Shown here piece after piece: positions 60,013 to 64,000 of a stretch of DNA of 64,000 nucleotides. Location of the stretch: NCBI GenBank assembly GCA_914767715.1, contig OU612069.1, forward strand, positions 3,226,001 to 3,290,000, written 5' to 3'. Numbering within the stretch: the first letter of the stretch is position 1; the number at the start of each line of letters is the position of its first letter. Below the pieces are notes generated by a model. That model saw only the letters and a list, made by a program, of their open reading frames with translations. It was not told the DNA's origin and made no database searches. This stretch comes from Membranipora membranacea. Its lineage: Eukaryota; Bryozoa; Gymnolaemata; Cheilostomatida; Membraniporidae. Position numbers and translations under genes: made by a program.

Positions 60013-62571
60013 ATGGATAGAGGCTCACTGCAACAAAAATGTTTGGTTCAACTTATCTTGCCTCTTGTCCATGTAGGTATAAAATGTTTTCTACTGATCT
60101 CTACTGATATTTTGAAAACAATCTAGACTCAAATGAATCGTAAATACATTTTGCTTTTTATTTTCAATCTACATTCATTCGTTTCAATGTTTTGCATGCA
60201 TCGAGAAAAGAAATAACATATAACATCAAGAACTTTTGTAATAATATTCCAGGCACAAATTCTGTGCACAAGAATTTGTTGCTGGATTTTAAAAAAATCG
60301 TACTTTAATTTTTTTTTAATTAAATCTACTTAAATGAAGGCATATTGAGAAGGAGGTGGAATAAATTGAGGAGTAAACTGCTTTCATGGTTTGCATATAA
60401 TGATGGTGTTGGTTGAGAAAATTTCTCACATCTTTCCAAAAAAATATGTAAAACGCTTCATGATGTCAGATTCGAGAACTTTGCACAGATGAATTTGTCT
60501 CTTTTACACCCTGTGCAGATCTAAAGGAAAAATGCATGCGCTCTCTCTTGCACTTTATCAATATATGTACTCCTCTTCTTGCAGACCCCTACTGGTAACC
60601 TATTACAACATTCTGAAGGATTCGGAAGCATACCACACTGCATCAGATATGGCAGTGTCATTGCAACTGTGCTTGAGCTGACTCTCGTCAGATGTTCAGC
60701 CAGATGTATCTCAACAGAAGGATGCAGAGGGTTTGGTTATGATAGAGATTCATCATCATGTCGACTTGGATCAGTGATCGTTGACTCGGGAATGAGTGAA
60801 TCAGACTGTGTGACTGATGAAATTATATAACTTACAATCAACAACCTAAATGTGACTCAAGCAAGTTGACTCTCAACTAGTGCTGTAACAATTTTGTATT
60901 GGCTAGGACTGCCTCCATTCTGATTTTGGCATCAATCTACCCGATTTCGATTTTTCGAATAATTTACACCTTTGATTTCAACCAACCCTTGTCCCGATAT
61001 CGATTTTTGATTTCTCCTTTTCGGTATTTTCGATTTTAGGTATCGATATATGGTTTCAATGATGTGGCCAAGTAGGGAAGCACAGGGCCCTAAATTAGAG
61101 ATTTTATTCACAGCTGCAATTCATCCAAAGCTGTAGCCTATGTAAAAAGCACACTCAGGCTTTGACCCCAAAAAGCTATTCAGAACATGGACATATAGTA
61201 TAATATTGAAAAAATAACTACCGACTTTTTGACATGTAAGATTGACAAACACCAGACCTGGCAGTGAAACCAGAGTACTGTTTTGCTCCTGGCCCTTGAA
61301 ATGAGCCTGAGGCGGCATCCTCCCATACCAATCACTATCACCAAATGCCTCATCACTGTTGGCTGATGAAATTTTGTACTCAGCATAGTCTTTTGAATTA
61401 CGCTTGTTCATGGGTGGCCTCATGCTTTTTGTAGTATTGGCATCTTTCTCAGGCTTTTTCAGCTTGCAGATTTTACACGGCACCATGCATATCAGTTTTA
61501 GCATCCAATCTTTCGAATATGTCAAAAGAATTCCACATTCCAATTTATAGGGCACGATGGATAAATATTATATTCTTCAACCCTAACTGCAGAGTTACAG
61601 AATTGATGTCTATTTCTGATGCTGAAGCCAATGATGCAGCACCATCAAAATAGGCAAAGATCCTATTCTATTACGCTTCCCATAAATTCACACTGACAAT
61701 ATCATCCCCTAAACACAAACAAGTTTTAGCAAGATTAGCAATGACTATGGGTATTTAGAATCTTTGAGATAAGTTAGAGAGATAATTGAAGCAAAATGTG
61801 ATAAAGTATTGTGTGAATGAAAAGAGGAAGTGAAAAACCATATATCGGACCATAGTAACCGGGCCAACCGTGAAATGAATTGATAGGTCGATTAGCAAGA
61901 CACTATCTGGATCGGCAATAAGTTTGTTGTCATTATCCCATTCAGTTTCACGTCTCGTCTTTTCCCATATTAACTCATATGACGTCATTTGTTGATATGT
62001 CCCAGTGGGCCAACCCACTTGGGATTCCCAAAAATGTTCACAAACAATACACACAGGACACACAACTCTTATACACAATTTATCTCAATCTTAAAATCTA
62101 TGCACACAGGCCATGAGTGTATACCTATAATGTGATTGCGTCTTGGTAATTTGAAAATGATATTTTGACCAATGGCTTTCAACTGAATAATGATTACAAT
62201 TCTCCTCTGATCAGAATATAAAGGTATATACATAAATGTATATATACATATGTATACAAGGCAATCAAATAATCAACATGCCAAGCACAAGCTAAATACA
62301 TCCGATTTATAACTTAATATACCCTTTTATTGTCAATTCAGGTGGGTTTGGCTTGTCTACCGGAATGTGGACAGATGCTGTAAATGTCCCTGCAACTATG
62401 ACATTCCAATATACTGATGGTACTAATGTCATAACCAATATGTGGGCACCTGGTGAGCCATCTGGAAACGGAGACTGTACAAAATTCAGGTATGACCACA
62501 TGTTACTGGATGATGAGCCGTGTACCAACACAAATGAATATATTTGTGAGAAACCTAGTCAATTGTTATAA
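60013..62571 (+). pseudogene. PAN + C-type lectin gene 3, lacking one lectin exon
   Basis: The signal exon 60013-60072 (MDRGSLQQKCLVQLILPLVH, donor GTAGGT) and PAN-like exon from 60585 (after CTTGCAG; LVRCSARCISTEGCRGFGYD, SCRLGSVIVDSG) match genes 1 and 2. The PAN exon then runs into a stop (TAA at about 60828) where the relatives have LSG and a donor, so the donor is lost. The first lectin exon (204 nt elsewhere) is missing between 60831 and 62341. The second lectin exon, 62342-62571 (after ATTCAG; TGMWTDAVNVPATMTF, GEPSGNGDC, NEYICEKPS, stop), is intact. A short secreted PAN-only product is possible, but a full lectin is not. Confidence 0.75.
61121..61555 (-). CDS. Hypothetical ORF within broken lectin gene 3
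   Basis: A 144-codon minus-strand frame with VPCKICKLKKPEKD near the start and a hydrophobic end. No domain recognised. It lies where lectin exon 3 is missing, so it may belong to an inserted element that removed the exon. Weak evidence. Confidence 0.2.
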   Translation of the reverse strand: MPYKLECGILLTYSKDWMLKLICMVPCKICKLKKPEKDANTTKSMRPPMNKRNSKDYAEYKISSANSDEAFGDSDWYGRMPPQAHFKGQEQNSTLVSLPGLVFVNLTCQKVGSYFFNIILYVHVLNSFLGSKPECAFYIGYSFG

Positions 62572-64000
62572 GCTGAAGGCTTTGCCGAGAGGTGATTTTA
62601 GACTGGAAAGATTTTTAAGATCCTTTGTAGCAATGTTCACATTTGCTGTATGTTTTTAAGAAAGCTTTTTTCTTATGTTCAGATGAACATTATCGTTGCT
62701 ATTGAAGGTTTCATCTCCCTATTGTTTATGAAGGAATATGAAAAATTGTAATGGTTCATTGAATATTTAGACAATGTTGTGAGTACTTATGTATTTGACT
62801 TTTTTGTGTGTATCCTATTTACCTTTTTGGCATTGTGCAAAAAAATTAATTTGTGTGCACATACTTTTTGAATAATTTCGGTTGTAGAGCTTGCACTCAT
62901 TGTAACAATATATCATTACAAAGTACAACCAAAAACCAATAGATAAATAATTTTTAACAGAACGTTCTCCAAGATGACTTTGAACTCCTCTGTTGAAGAC
63001 AATTTTATAATTTCTAAGAAGCATGTGACTTTACGAACCTAGGCGGGGCACCACAGTGTGGCACTTAATCATGAGTGAAATAATGACATTGAATTCTATA
63101 ATACTAGCAGCATAGTATAGAACACAATTGACATGTTCTGCACAATCCATCGTTGAACCTCAATCATTATTGATTGCATTTGGGGCTAAAAATTTGCCCT
63201 ACTGCAGCGGATCCTGGTGATCAATTCGGTGTTGTTTGATTCTTCAAAAATGGTCCGGTGAAAAGAAATAACAAACAATTTCAAAATACAACTCGGATTG
63301 AAATTGATCCACTTATTGTGATTTTACACAAGATGTTTTTCGAATGTTTTTGATTTTTCACCAGTCAAATGTTGTCTTCTCTTTACAATATTTAAATCAG
63401 TCACACTAGATTAACAGAGAGAGGATATAACATTTGAGTTTGTAAAACTGGAGTCATTTCTAAAAATTTAAAGAAAGCGGAACATGCACTGTCAAAACAG
63501 CGCTGCCTTGAACCTCCAAAAATTGTCATGGGATATAAGGTTGGTCTTTATGATTTCTGAGCATCTGAGCAATGTTGCCTGATTTTTTGACCTTTTTGGA
63601 GCGTCGTCTTCCCATAACAAAATTATTACGTTTGAACAATGAGTATTACTGAACAATAAAATGACCAATGAGAATAGGCAAGTCTACTCTGAGCACTTAG
63701 ATTAGCTCAAGCTATCAAGTTGGCGTTTTGAGAGTTTATGGAAGATTTGCACCAAGAATTTTTATAAAAACTTGAGAAAAAAACCTACCTGACTCGATGA
63801 TATTAAGTCAAGGAGTAATTGATTCAGTCAATGCAATGATTGCTATCTGCTTCATAATCCTCAATAAAATGTGCCGCCTATAATTTTGTCTGCCGGTCTA
63901 TTTAGTTTTACTAATCTAGCTTCATATTAGTGCTTCTATCTATCTAGTTTCAATATCCTGCTGCATGATTCTAGATAAAATTTGCCGCCTAAAATTGTAT
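62572..64000. other. Intergenic to window end, no feature recognised
   Basis: No poly(A) signal close to the last lectin exon, no further coding exon, and no repeat shared with other parts of the window. Confidence 0.4.

Overview
The window is invertebrate (metazoan) genomic DNA. Genes are split by GT-AG introns, there are no operons, intergenic and intronic DNA is AT-rich, and tRNA-derived SINEs, LINE fragments and TIR elements with 8-bp target duplications are dense. Domain content (PAN plus C-type lectin secreted proteins, a caspase-fold protein, an SLC10 transporter, a HIRAN-like repeat-borne domain) suggests a marine invertebrate. I cannot name the phylum from sequence alone.

Layout. 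1-9.2 kb (+): the last five exons of an SLC10 (bile-acid/sodium symporter family) gene. Its introns hold hAT-type elements, including a ~5.2 kb element nested in a small one; the large element carries a four-exon gene of an unrecognised family with two in-frame stops. 9.2-12 kb: a MITE, a SINE and plain sequence. 12.1-15.1 kb (-): a two-exon caspase-family gene with an unusual ~410-residue N-terminus. 17-27 kb: repeats, namely SINEs, a lectin pseudogene, a 5'-truncated CR1/Jockey-type LINE fragment, a dead pogo/Tigger transposase, a MITE with perfect 31-bp TIRs and a HIRAN-like fragment. 27.9-31.2 kb: candidate exons for cysteine-rich proteins on both strands, with an orphan lectin signal exon inside one intron. 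35-62.6 kb: a family of PAN + C-type lectin genes with the same exon plan (60/253/204/~230 nt; intron phases 0,1,1). One copy is on the minus strand (35.0-38.5 kb), one on the plus strand (42.6-50.6 kb), and one is broken on the plus strand (60.0-62.6 kb). Their introns hold a fold-back element, two hAT-like elements and a 26-copy 46-bp minisatellite with 184-bp higher-order structure. 53.1-55.8 kb is a mosaic of duplicated segments. At 56.0-57.1 kb there is a compact gene with a TATA box and a poly(A) signal for a 54-residue secreted four-cysteine peptide.

How the genes relate. The lectin copies are a tandem and inverted expansion of one ancestral gene and are likely secreted recognition proteins. 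The four-cysteine peptide sits among them and may be another secreted effector, but that is inferred only from location and signal peptide. The SLC10 and caspase-like genes have no evident functional link to the cluster. The clearest previously undescribed candidates are the nested element with its spliced gene and the four-cysteine peptide gene.
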